Source of the DNA: Aestuariibacter sp.
Lineage (GTDB): Bacteria; Pseudomonadota; Gammaproteobacteria; Enterobacterales; Alteromonadaceae
Reading direction: 5' to 3'
Assembly: GCA_017794925.1 (NCBI GenBank)
Contig: CP051238.1
Span: 4,327,021 to 4,391,020, forward strand
DNA: 64,000 bases
Shown here: positions 1 to 7,883 of the stretch, piece after piece
How the letters are laid out: each line of letters opens with the position of its first letter
Position numbering within the stretch: position 1 is the first letter of the stretch
Made by a program: the position numbers and the translations under genes
The notes under the pieces: generated by a model
Databases searched by the model: none
Seen by the model: only the letters and a program-made list of their open reading frames with translations
What the model was told of the DNA's origin: nothing

Positions 1-59
1 TTTTTTAATAGTCGGTCGTTTCGACTGCCAAAAACTTTTCTGAGAATGCTTGCAAACAT
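1..59 (-). CDS. secA: SecA preprotein translocase ATPase, N-terminal fragment (gene runs off the window)
   Basis: Reading leftward from an ATG at 59-57, the frame is open to the window edge. It encodes 19 codons beginning MFASILRKVFGSRNDR, which closely resembles the invariant amino terminus of gammaproteobacterial SecA (a short amphipathic helix, then a GSRNDR motif). SecA is the ATPase that drives secreted proteins through SecYEG. The position after lpxC agrees with the lpxC-secM-secA order of enterobacteria, but here an M23 peptidase occupies the middle place. Only the start is visible, so nothing can be said about the ATPase domains. The call rests on the N-terminal motif plus context. 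Confidence 0.85.
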   Translation of the reverse strand, partial: MFASILRKVFGSRNDRLLK

Positions 60-87
60 TGTGTTGGTATTTCCACTGCTGTAATCA

Positions 88-124
88 AAAATAACCAGCG
101 ACCGGCATATCCGGTGCTCGTCGC
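88..124 (-). terminator. possible intrinsic terminator between the M23 peptidase gene and secA
   Basis: On the minus strand an imperfect GC-rich hairpin (ACCGG / CCGGT core at 101-105 and 111-115, extended by GCG/CGC across a bulge) is followed by a short TGGTTATTTTT run. The stem is interrupted and the U tract is broken, so this may be only a partial terminator or a structured secA leader. Confidence 0.3.
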
Positions 125-152
125 GAATCAGACTGGTTTGATAGAGATTACG

Positions 153-1043
153 TTACTTGTTGTAAACGTAAGGAAGAGGATCGACTTTCTGGCCGCTTTT
201 GATGACTTCATAATGCACATGCGCACCCGTCGAACGGCCGGTACTACCCATTTGTGCAATAACCTGACCTTTGGTGACCAAATCGCCTTTGTTAACCATA
301 AGCGAGTCGTTATGTCCGTAGCGCGTCACGAGCCCGTCACCGTGCTCAATCTCCACCAGTTTGCCATAACCGTACCTGTCACCTGACCAGGTTACTATGC
401 CTGCGGCAGTAGCAACGACATCGTCACCCACTTCGCCGGCGAAATCCAATCCACTATGCATTGCAGGCTGACCCGTAAACGGATCGGCACGCATGCCATA
501 ATAGGACGACAACCATCCTTTCTCTATCGGACGACCCGATAAACTAATCTGTTCATCTATATGGTGCCCGGTAACCAATCTTTCAAGGGCTTCCAGTTGC
601 TGTTGCTTATACTGCAACTGACTGCCTAATTCTTCTATAGGTGTAAGTAACCTGTCCTGTTCTTCCTGTAGCTGTTTAGCGACAGATACTGACGCTAAGC
701 CGAAATCCTGCACAGACTGCTCATCAATGCCCATTGCTTTTGCCAGCACCTGGGTTTTCGCATCAATTTTGTCGAGGGTAATTCTCATCGCACTGAGCTG
801 TTCTGTCAGCGCTTTTACTTGCTCATTCGTCGCAGACTTTAATGCATCGACTTCTTGTTGCTCGGCTTCAAGCACATTTTGAGCAACTTTGACACGGGCG
901 AAATTTTCGAGGGAAGAATCAGTTGAACGGCTGGAAACTAACACAAACAGCGACGACAATACGGTGAGGCTCACAATTGAGCGCACGCTCATACTGTGAC
1001 GAACCCGTCTTTTTTTGCCTATAAATGTGACTGTTAATTTCAT
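153..1043 (-). CDS. M23 (LytM-type) metallopeptidase, membrane-anchored, cell wall hydrolase or its activator
   Basis: 296 residues. A basic N-terminus is followed by one transmembrane segment (about 22-38), a Gln/Glu-rich predicted coiled coil (about 45-155) and a C-terminal LytM/peptidase M23 domain. Zinc ligands of the family are visible: H196-x3-D200 and the H275-x-H277 pair, with H244 as the likely catalytic histidine. The domain therefore looks active, unlike degenerate EnvC/NlpD-type activators. The expected role is cleavage of peptide cross-links in periplasmic peptidoglycan, with the coiled coil acting as a partner or regulatory arm, as in many septal LytM factors. It lies between lpxC and secA, the position of secM in E. 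coli. A strong terminator at 1162-1189 separates it from lpxC, so it needs its own promoter in 1044-1160; I could not pick one with confidence. Confidence 0.88.
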   Translation of the reverse strand: MKLTVTFIGKKRRVRHSMSVRSIVSLTVLSSLFVLVSSRSTDSSLENFARVKVAQNVLEAEQQEVDALKSATNEQVKALTEQLSAMRITLDKIDAKTQVLAKAMGIDEQSVQDFGLASVSVAKQLQEEQDRLLTPIEELGSQLQYKQQQLEALERLVTGHHIDEQISLSGRPIEKGWLSSYYGMRADPFTGQPAMHSGLDFAGEVGDDVVATAAGIVTWSGDRYGYGKLVEIEHGDGLVTRYGHNDSLMVNKGDLVTKGQVIAQMGSTGRSTGAHVHYEVIKSGQKVDPLPYVYNK

Positions 1044-1161
1044 CGCTGTGTCTTATGTGCACTGATGTGCGTCGCGTTCTTTCGTTCTAATTAGTGTTAC
1101 AAACTTGCTAAAAATAACACGTTTTGCGCTATTTTAGCGAGATTTCCTTTAAATAAACAAC

Positions 1162-1189
1162 AAAAAAGCCGCCCTAAAGGCGGCTTTTT
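1162..1189 (-). terminator. intrinsic terminator after lpxC
   Basis: Perfect GCCGCC / GGCGGC stem (1168-1173, 1179-1184), loop CTAAA, flanked by A6 on one side and T5 on the other. It lies 12 bp downstream of the lpxC stop and would end transcription of the division cluster and lpxC. Confidence 0.9.
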
Positions 1190-1201
1190 AAGCAAAATCT
1201 T

Positions 1202-2113
1202 TTATACAAGAGCAGGTTGCGCGTAACGAATAGGTGCTTCGTCCTGTGATTCGTAAGTCACATATTCCCAGCAATCCTGCTGAGCCAACACGGCATTAAG
1301 CAATTTATTGTTCAGTCCGTGGCCCGTTTTATACGCAGCCAGTTCACCAATAATGCTGTGACCGCCAAGATATAAATCACCAATGGCATCCAGAATTTTG
1401 TGCTTGAGGAATTCATCGTCATAACGAAGACCTTCCGGATTCAGCACGCGATAGTCGTCCAGTGCGACGGCATTTTCCATGCTGCCACCCAACGCCAGAT
1501 TGTTTGCGTTCATGTATTCCAAATCACGCATAAATCCAAAGGTTCTGGCCCGACTCACTTCGTTCACGTAAGAGCAAGAATCAAAGTCCATGACCATGTG
1601 CTGACGCGTTTGGCTGATAACCGGGTGCTCAAAGTCGATTTGGAAATCAACTCGGAAACCGTCATAGGGACGTAACTCGGCCCATTTGTCACCGTCTTCA
1701 ACACGCACAGGCTTGGTCATGCGAATAAAACGCTTAGGCGCTTTCAGCTCTTCAATCCCGGCCGATTGCAGCAGAAATACGAACGGACTGGCACTACCAT
1801 CCATGATCGGTAGCTCGTTACTGTTTACCTCAACAATAATGTTGTCGATACCCAGACCTGCCAACGCAGACGCCAAATGTTCAACAGTATGAATACTGAC
1901 GCCATCTTCGTTATTCAGACAGGTACACAACATGGTATTCCCCACGGCATTAGCTCGCGAGTGAATGTCGACATGCGGATCAAGGTCAATACGCCGAAAC
2001 ACGATTCCCGTGTTCGCAGGCGCTGGCCGGAGAGTCATAGTGACCTTGTCTCCTTTATGCAACCCTATGCCAGTTTCCTGGACAGCATGTTTAATTGTAC
2101 GTTGTCTAATCAT
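1202..2113 (-). CDS. lpxC: UDP-3-O-acyl-N-acetylglucosamine deacetylase (LpxC)
   Basis: 303 residues, the usual length. LpxC is the zinc-dependent deacetylase that commits UDP-GlcNAc derivatives to lipid A synthesis in the cytoplasm. Seen: the HTVEH motif with H79 as zinc ligand, and the later KHKILDAIGDL motif that carries the other ligands (His and Asp). The start was set at the ATG at 2113 (MIRQRTIKHA), which matches the family's N-terminus. A longer frame begins at 2176, but its extra 21 codons run across a consensus promoter (2148-2176), so it cannot be the start. Together with ftsZ it links septation to outer membrane synthesis. In E. coli LpxC is controlled mainly by FtsH proteolysis through its C-terminal tail; the tail here ends in PALV, comparably hydrophobic. 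Confidence 0.97.
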   Translation of the reverse strand: MIRQRTIKHAVQETGIGLHKGDKVTMTLRPAPANTGIVFRRIDLDPHVDIHSRANAVGNTMLCTCLNNEDGVSIHTVEHLASALAGLGIDNIIVEVNSNELPIMDGSASPFVFLLQSAGIEELKAPKRFIRMTKPVRVEDGDKWAELRPYDGFRVDFQIDFEHPVISQTRQHMVMDFDSCSYVNEVSRARTFGFMRDLEYMNANNLALGGSMENAVALDDYRVLNPEGLRYDDEFLKHKILDAIGDLYLGGHSIIGELAAYKTGHGLNNKLLNAVLAQQDCWEYVTYESQDEAPIRYAQPALV

Positions 2114-2147
2114 CGAATTCGTATTACCTACACAAAAACGGCCGGCA

Positions 2148-2176
2148 ATTATAGAGAGCCGACTATTACTTGTCAA
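2148..2176 (-). promoter_or_regulatory. consensus sigma70 promoter of lpxC
   Basis: On the minus strand a TTGACA (-35, 2176-2171) and a TATAAT (-10, 2153-2148) are separated by exactly 17 bp. Both hexamers match the sigma70 consensus fully. Transcription would start near 2141, leaving a leader of about 28 nt before the lpxC ATG at 2113. Confidence 0.9.
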
Positions 2177-2188
2177 AAATCTGTCATG

Positions 2189-2214
2189 AATATTACCGCA
2201 TTACCAGTAATATT
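2189..2214. repeat. 8-bp inverted repeat just upstream of the lpxC promoter
   Basis: AATATTAC (2189-2196) and GTAATATT (2207-2214) form a perfect inverted repeat with a 10-bp spacer. It lies 13 bp upstream of the -35 box of the lpxC promoter and downstream of the ftsZ stop. There is no T tract, so an operator or mRNA 3' end structure is more likely than a terminator. The binding factor is unknown. Confidence 0.4.
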
Positions 2215-2258
2215 TGCCGTTTCGACTGTAAAAGCTGTGTAAAGTTCTCTTTACTGGT

Positions 2259-3416
2259 CTAATCTGCTTGCTTGCGCAAGAAAGCAGGAATATCCAGATA
2301 TTCGAGATCATTACCCGGTTGTGCATTTTCGTCTGCTTTTAGCGCCTGGTTACCATCGGTACCACCTACCGCACGGCCTTCACCGCCAGATTGGTATTCG
2401 CGAGCACTAGCCGATAAACGCGCACCTTCAGAACTAACCAATGCAATATCAGGCTTTCGCTCTGCACCGATGCCGGTTGCTACAACGGTTACACGCAGTT
2501 CGTCAGTCATTTCCATATCGATAACGGTACCAACAACAACCGTTGCGTTTTCCGATGCAAATGCCTTAACCGCATTACCTACAGTCTCAAACTCATCGAT
2601 TGCAAAATCCGGGCCAGCTGTAATATTCACCAGAATACCACGCGCACCTGACAGGTCGATGTCTTCCAACAATGGGCTGGCAATCGCAGATTCTGCTGCT
2701 TCTTCTGCACGATCAGGACCTGACGCAGAACCGCTGCCCATCATGGCTTTACCCATTTCAGACATAACTGTACGCACGTCGGCGAAATCCACGTTGATCA
2801 GACCAGGACGGGTAATCAATTCAGCGATACCCTGAACCGCACCACGTAAAACGTCATTCGCAGCGCTAAACGCCTGTAGCAACGGTGTACCAGGCCCCAT
2901 TACCTTCAATAGCTTTTCGTTAGGTATAGTAATCAGCGAGTCAACATTTCGCGCTAACTCATCCGTACCCTGATTAGCAAAATCGGTACGCTTCTTACCT
3001 TCAAATGGGAATGGCTTGGTCACTACCGCTACCGTTAGGATCCCCATTTCACGTGCAATTTTTGCCACTTCTGGTGCTGCACCGGTACCTGTTCCACCGC
3101 CCATACCCGCGGTAATAAAGACCATGTCTGCGCCATCTAAGGCCTGACGAATGGTTTCACGATCTTCCTGGGCAGCTTCACGACCTTTGTTAGGATCGGC
3201 ACCCGCCCCCAGACCTTTTGTTACGTTAGAGCCGATTTGTAATGTCACATCGGCCGATGAACTGCGTAATACCTGCGCATCGGTATTCACTGCAATAAAT
3301 TCCACGCCTTCAATGCTATGAGACACCATGTGCTCAACCGCATTACCGCCGCCGCCACCGACTCCGATGACTTTGATTACGGCTTCTTCACCGTGGCTAT
3401 CCATTAATTCAAACAT
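2259..3416 (-). CDS. ftsZ: cell division GTPase FtsZ
   Basis: 385 residues. FtsZ is the tubulin homologue that polymerises into the Z ring at midcell. Seen: the glycine loop after IKVIGVGGGGGNA, the tubulin signature GGGTGTG at residues 106-112, a variable linker (about 315-370) and the conserved C-terminal peptide DIPAFLRKQ that binds FtsA and ZipA. The start was placed at the ATG at 3416 (MFELMD) because GGAGAG lies at Shine-Dalgarno distance. The frame extends 11 codons further with no support. It follows ftsA after a 102 bp spacer, longer than any other gap in the cluster, which leaves room for a dedicated ftsZ promoter. Confidence 0.97.
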   Translation of the reverse strand: MFELMDSHGEEAVIKVIGVGGGGGNAVEHMVSHSIEGVEFIAVNTDAQVLRSSSADVTLQIGSNVTKGLGAGADPNKGREAAQEDRETIRQALDGADMVFITAGMGGGTGTGAAPEVAKIAREMGILTVAVVTKPFPFEGKKRTDFANQGTDELARNVDSLITIPNEKLLKVMGPGTPLLQAFSAANDVLRGAVQGIAELITRPGLINVDFADVRTVMSEMGKAMMGSGSASGPDRAEEAAESAIASPLLEDIDLSGARGILVNITAGPDFAIDEFETVGNAVKAFASENATVVVGTVIDMEMTDELRVTVVATGIGAERKPDIALVSSEGARLSASAREYQSGGEGRAVGGTDGNQALKADENAQPGNDLEYLDIPAFLRKQAD

Positions 3417-3518
3417 ACTTACTCTCCGGTTTTGTACGTCTATACACACTTAGCCAGGCACAGGTAATGTGACAATTCCGTCGTCACGGTTGTGCGTGGT
3501 TAAGCGCCCCCTAAAAAA

Positions 3519-4748
3519 TTAAAATTCACCCTTAAACCAGCTTTGCACCCGCTTCCACAAACCATCTGTGGTGCGTTGCTTACTGGTCTTCTTATTATCA
3601 AACTGCATTTTTCCGTACTGCAGGAGTCCGACAGCCGTTGCAAAGCTCGCATCGTCTGTATATTCAGACAGTCCTACCATGCCCAATGGTTGTCCCACTC
3701 TGACGGGCATTTGAAAAATTTCTTCCGCAAATTCTACCGCGCCTTCCATTTTGGCGGTGCCACCTGTCAGTACCAGACCGGCTGCGATTTGCTCATCAAA
3801 GCCACTGGCCTTGATTTCTTTATAAACCAATTCAAACAATTCCTGGTAACGAGGTTCGATAACCTCGGCCAGGGTATGCCGTGACATCACCCGAGCAGGA
3901 CGTCCGCCTACACTGGGTACTTCAATGCTGTCTTCCATGCTAACCATGTCTTTCAGCGCACAGGCATAATTGACTTTAATTTCTTCCGCATTGCTAATCG
4001 GCGTGCGGAAGATTTTCGCGATATCACTGGTAATCTGATTACCGGCCAGTGGAATGACCGCAGTATGGCGAATAGCGCCATCTGTATATATCACAATATC
4101 AATGGTGCCAGCGCCGATATCGACGACAGCCACACCTAATTCGCGCTCATCATCTGTGAGTACAGCATAGCTCGATGCCAGCGCAGAGAATATCAACTGG
4201 TCTGCGTGTAATTCGCAGCGTTCAACGCATTTCACCAGGTTTTTAGCCATGTCGTCGGCACAAGTGATAATGTGCGCTTCGGCTTCCATTCTGACGCCCG
4301 ACATACCAATTGGGTTTTTAATACCCTCTTGTACATCAATGGTAAATTCCTGCGGTAGCACATGCAGTAATCGACGTTCAGCGGCAATTGGCACCGAACG
4401 GGCAGCATGCACTACGTTATCAACGTCTTCCTGTGTCACTTCCTGATTATTGATCGGCACCATGCCACTTTCGTTCTGGCACTTTACATGACGACCGGAA
4501 ATCGACATGAACACCGACGACACCTGACAATCTGCCATTAGCTCCATTTCGTTCACGGCGCTTTGCACAGACTTCACTACCAGGTTCAGATCGTTAACAC
4601 CGCCTTTGTCCATTCCTCGTGCAGCATGGGTTCCCACCCCAACGATACTGATTTGTTCATCATCCAGTAATTCACCGAGGACGGCTTTTACCCGGCTGGT
4701 GCCGATATCGAGTCCTACAATCAAATTACGTTCTGCCGCTTTAGACAT
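3519..4748 (-). CDS. ftsA: cell division protein FtsA
   Basis: 409 residues, actin-like ATPase fold. FtsA anchors FtsZ filaments to the inner membrane and recruits the later division proteins. Seen: the first phosphate loop in the N-terminal motif GLDIGTSRVKAVLGE, the second nucleotide motif VVDIGAGTIDIVIY, the adenosine motif VLTGGTAKMEG, the SHS2/1C insertion between the two IA halves, and a C-terminal amphipathic helix (GLWKRVQSWFKGEF) that acts as the membrane-targeting sequence. The gene lies 14 bp after ftsQ and 102 bp before ftsZ, in the classical ftsQ-ftsA-ftsZ order. Confidence 0.97.
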   Translation of the reverse strand: MSKAAERNLIVGLDIGTSRVKAVLGELLDDEQISIVGVGTHAARGMDKGGVNDLNLVVKSVQSAVNEMELMADCQVSSVFMSISGRHVKCQNESGMVPINNQEVTQEDVDNVVHAARSVPIAAERRLLHVLPQEFTIDVQEGIKNPIGMSGVRMEAEAHIITCADDMAKNLVKCVERCELHADQLIFSALASSYAVLTDDERELGVAVVDIGAGTIDIVIYTDGAIRHTAVIPLAGNQITSDIAKIFRTPISNAEEIKVNYACALKDMVSMEDSIEVPSVGGRPARVMSRHTLAEVIEPRYQELFELVYKEIKASGFDEQIAAGLVLTGGTAKMEGAVEFAEEIFQMPVRVGQPLGMVGLSEYTDDASFATAVGLLQYGKMQFDNKKTSKQRTTDGLWKRVQSWFKGEF

Positions 4749-4762
4749 TAATTCTCAATCTC

Positions 4763-5485
4763 TTAACTTTTTGTCGTGTCGTTTTCAGACCAGCCTACGG
4801 CTAATCCGGTGTCGTATCGCAAATCTACGTATTGTATGGTTTTGGGCTGCTTCGCTAAAAGCGGGTACACATCCACAAAACGCTGTAACCGGTCAATGAA
4901 TTCCTGTCTTCCCAGGTTGACTTCAATGCCGTTCTTGAGCTGAACCTGCCAGGCATACCGCTCACTTAGCGATAACTCTGCGATGGTTAACTCCCGCCCT
5001 GCAAGTAACGACTGCATGGCGTTATATCCTTCCAATGCTGTCTTCTCACTGCCACCCGGACCAAACAGCTGCGGTAAACCCAGTGACTTTCCCTCGGCAT
5101 TAAAACTTTCACCGTAAGGGTTCAGCATTAAATCTTCATTCCAGCGCGCAACCGGTGTCTGCTCAACCAAATACACCTTCAGGCGATTTGGCCATTGTTT
5201 TCGTACCGACGCCCGGTACACCCAGGCCTGTTGCTCTAATAACCGATGTATGTCATTCACATCTAAAGCAAAAAAGCTGCCGGGTTGTGACTGACGAATC
5301 AATTTTTCCAGTTTTAACACATCAAGGTGCTTAAACCGGCCTGAAAAATCGATGACCTGCACGGGTGCACGTTGCTCGTCCTGCATCCAACTGTAAGTTT
5401 TAACACCTACTGCGACTAACACAGCAAACACCATCAACAAAAAGGTGATGCCGCCCCATGGGGCCGATTGCTGTTGCGCCGCCAT
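4763..5485 (-). CDS. ftsQ: cell division protein FtsQ
   Basis: 240 residues. A short cytoplasmic head is followed by one transmembrane helix (about 14-31, TFLLMVFAVLVAVGV), then a POTRA domain opening with the VIDFSGRFKHLD segment and a beta domain. FtsQ is a bitopic inner membrane protein that bridges early division proteins to FtsB-FtsL and the FtsWI synthase. It is two bases from ddl and 14 bp before ftsA. No ftsB is present in the window; in gammaproteobacteria it is normally elsewhere, next to ispD. Confidence 0.95.
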   Translation of the reverse strand: MAAQQQSAPWGGITFLLMVFAVLVAVGVKTYSWMQDEQRAPVQVIDFSGRFKHLDVLKLEKLIRQSQPGSFFALDVNDIHRLLEQQAWVYRASVRKQWPNRLKVYLVEQTPVARWNEDLMLNPYGESFNAEGKSLGLPQLFGPGGSEKTALEGYNAMQSLLAGRELTIAELSLSERYAWQVQLKNGIEVNLGRQEFIDRLQRFVDVYPLLAKQPKTIQYVDLRYDTGLAVGWSENDTTKS

Positions 5486-5487
5486 AT

Positions 5488-6438
5488 TTACGCAGGCTCC
5501 ATACTGGTAGCCAGCACGGCCAGTACCAGTTCCTGAAAACTAATACCTGCTGCAGCTGCCGCTTTGGGAACCAGACTCTTTTCAGTCATGCCCGGCACGG
5601 TGTTGGCTTCCAATAAATAAAACTGTTCGGTCTGGCTGTCTTGCATCACATCCACCCGGCCCCAGCCAGTTGCAGATAATGCGTCGAAAGCGTCCGTACA
5701 CAATCGTGCCAGTGTGCTTTCCTGTTCATCAGAAAGGCCACTGGGGCAATAGTACTCAGTCGTATTATCCTGGTACTTTGCCGAATAATCGTAAAACGTA
5801 TGTGGGGTTGACATGCGGATCGATGGTAAAGCCTTACCCTGTACCACAGATACAGTGTATTCCCGCCCATCTATGAACTGCTCAACCAGGACTTGATTAT
5901 CGTATTTAAAGGCGTCCTGAATGGCCGTTTCTAATTGTTTAGCGCTTGTCACTTTAGCCATCCCAATACTCGAACCTTCCCGAGCAGGTTTGACCATGAC
6001 TTTTCCCCCTAATTTATTCATTATAGCGCTGCATGATCCAGCTTCAAAGCGACTTTTTACAGCAATTTCATATTTCGCAGTAGGAAGTTGCAGGCATTGC
6101 CAGATTTGCTTGGTGTGGATTTTGTCCATCGACAACGCTGAGCCCAATACACCACTGCCAGTATAAGGAATTCCCAACTGTTGAAGCGCGCCTTGCATAG
6201 AGCCGTCTTCACCGCCCCGACCATGCAGCATAATCAATACACGATCGACCTTTTCAGCCATTAAATCAGTCAGTTGTCGCTCTGCCGTATCAAATGCAAA
6301 GGCATCAACACCTGCCGATAAAAGGGCTTTTAATACTGCGTTTCCCGAGTTCAGAGATACTGCTCGCTCGGCCGAATCGCCACCTAACATCACAGCAACT
6401 CGCCCGTATTGTTCTGCAGAGTAAGTAGTGAACGTCAT
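5488..6438 (-). CDS. ddl: D-alanine--D-alanine ligase
   Basis: 316 residues, ATP-grasp enzyme, in the size range of DdlB. It joins two D-alanines for the end of the peptidoglycan stem peptide in the cytoplasm. Seen: the N-terminal VMLGGDSAERAVSLNSG motif (the usual form is GG.S.EREVSL.SG, so the Glu-Val pair is Ala-Val here), the ATP-grasp KPAREGSSIGM loop, the VEQFIDGREYTV segment, and the magnesium-binding end YLLEANTVPGMTEKSLVPKAA. It overlaps murC by 4 bp and precedes ftsQ, as in E. coli. Confidence 0.95.
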   Translation of the reverse strand: MTFTTYSAEQYGRVAVMLGGDSAERAVSLNSGNAVLKALLSAGVDAFAFDTAERQLTDLMAEKVDRVLIMLHGRGGEDGSMQGALQQLGIPYTGSGVLGSALSMDKIHTKQIWQCLQLPTAKYEIAVKSRFEAGSCSAIMNKLGGKVMVKPAREGSSIGMAKVTSAKQLETAIQDAFKYDNQVLVEQFIDGREYTVSVVQGKALPSIRMSTPHTFYDYSAKYQDNTTEYYCPSGLSDEQESTLARLCTDAFDALSATGWGRVDVMQDSQTEQFYLLEANTVPGMTEKSLVPKAAAAAGISFQELVLAVLATSMEPA

Positions 6439-7880
6439 GATAGTTGCCCTTGCAAATTAGTCGGTTCCATCTCTGTTGCTGCCAGTTTTTTCGCTAATTG
6501 ACCAATATTGCCTGCCCCCTGGGTCATCACAATGTCGCCATTTTGCAACTGATTGGCCAAAATCGAGGGTAATTCTTCATGGCTTCCCACATAGACAGGT
6601 TCCAATTGACCGCGCGCGCGAATCGACCGCGCCAACGCCCGACTATCGGCCCCCTCAATGGGTTGTTCACTGGCCGCGTAGACATCCAGCAGTAACAGGC
6701 AATCAACCTGAGATAGCACTTCTACAAAGTCCTCGTATAAATCGCGAGTACGGCTAAAGCGGTGAGGCTGATACACCATCACCAGACGCTGTGACGGCCA
6801 GTTATTTCTAGCCGCAGCTATGGTTGCCGCCACTTCTGTCGGGTGATGTCCGTAGTCATCCACCAGCGTAACTCCACCCACTGAAGTGCTGAATTCGCCT
6901 AGCACTTCGAAACGACGACCAATACCACCAAACGTAGACAGTGCACGGCAAATTGCGCTGTCTTCGATGTCTTCTTCGGTGGCAACCGTAATCGCGGCAA
7001 GCGCGTTCAGTACGTTATGCGCACCGGATAGCTTCAATTCTATTGCCAGCGGCTCGCGACCAGGGCGAATCACGTCAAAAGTCGTGCGGCCAAACTGATA
7101 CTGAATATTGGTAGCACGTACGTCATTGTCATCATTAAAACCGTAGGTCAGCACACTGCGCCCAATGCGCGGCAGCAAGTCACGGATTACCGGATCATCA
7201 CCACACACCACGGACTGCCCGTAAAACGGCAGGTTGTGTAAGAATTCGATATAGGTGTCGGTCATTTTCGAAAAATCACCGTCATAAGTATCCATGTGAT
7301 CGGCTTCGATATTCGTGACTACGCTCATCATCGGTTGCAAATGTAAGAACGACGCATCGCTTTCATCCGCTTCGGCAATCAGATACCGGCTTTTGCCTAA
7401 CCTGGCGTTAGTCCCCGCACTATTAAGCAACCCGCCGATGACAAACGTAGGATCGGTTTCCGCTTCGCCAAAAATAGTCGCAATCAAACTGGTTGTCGTG
7501 GTTTTACCGTGTGTTCCGGCTACCGCAATACCGTGGCGGAAGCGCATTAATTCGGCCAGCATTTCTGCACGGCGAATAATGGGAATACGCTGTTTTCTGG
7601 CAAACTGAATTTCCGGGTTGGCTTCGTTGATGGCGCTGGATACCACCACCACGTTGGCGTCTTCCACATTTTCCGCTTTGTGGCCAATCGCAATATCGGC
7701 CCCCAATGCCGTAAGGCGCTGTGTCATTGCGCCCGCCTGAATGTCAGAGCCCGCTACCTGATACCCTTCATTCAATAACACCTCGGCAATGCCTCCCATA
7801 CCGGCACCGCCAATCCCAACAAAAAAGATGCGTGTTACTTTACGCATTTGTGGGCTTTGAAAAGGTGTTTCTAAAACCAT
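6435..7880 (-). CDS. murC: UDP-N-acetylmuramate--L-alanine ligase (MurC)
   Basis: 481 residues. It adds the first L-alanine to UDP-MurNAc. Seen: an N-terminal Rossmann motif FVGIGGAGMGGIA (19-32), the ATP-binding P-loop AGTHGKTTTT (121-130), the central-domain segment DESDASFLHLQP and the C-terminal YGHHPTEVAAT motif. The ATG at 7880 is preceded by GGAGAG at good distance, so this start was kept over the internal Met at residue 12. It is three bases from murG and overlaps ddl by 4 bp, which suggests translational coupling. Confidence 0.97.
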   Translation of the reverse strand: MVLETPFQSPQMRKVTRIFFVGIGGAGMGGIAEVLLNEGYQVAGSDIQAGAMTQRLTALGADIAIGHKAENVEDANVVVVSSAINEANPEIQFARKQRIPIIRRAEMLAELMRFRHGIAVAGTHGKTTTTSLIATIFGEAETDPTFVIGGLLNSAGTNARLGKSRYLIAEADESDASFLHLQPMMSVVTNIEADHMDTYDGDFSKMTDTYIEFLHNLPFYGQSVVCGDDPVIRDLLPRIGRSVLTYGFNDDNDVRATNIQYQFGRTTFDVIRPGREPLAIELKLSGAHNVLNALAAITVATEEDIEDSAICRALSTFGGIGRRFEVLGEFSTSVGGVTLVDDYGHHPTEVAATIAAARNNWPSQRLVMVYQPHRFSRTRDLYEDFVEVLSQVDCLLLLDVYAASEQPIEGADSRALARSIRARGQLEPVYVGSHEELPSILANQLQNGDIVMTQGAGNIGQLAKKLAATEMEPTNLQGQLS

Positions 7881-7883
7881 CTA

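Noticed and set aside
2114..2176. Longer lpxC reading frame starting at 2176
   Set aside because: The extra codons span the consensus promoter and the probable transcription start, and are not LpxC-like.
2272..2835. 187-codon open frame on the plus strand
   Set aside because: It lies entirely antisense to ftsZ and shows a shadow composition (Ser/Pro/Thr-rich); no ribosome site or family resemblance.
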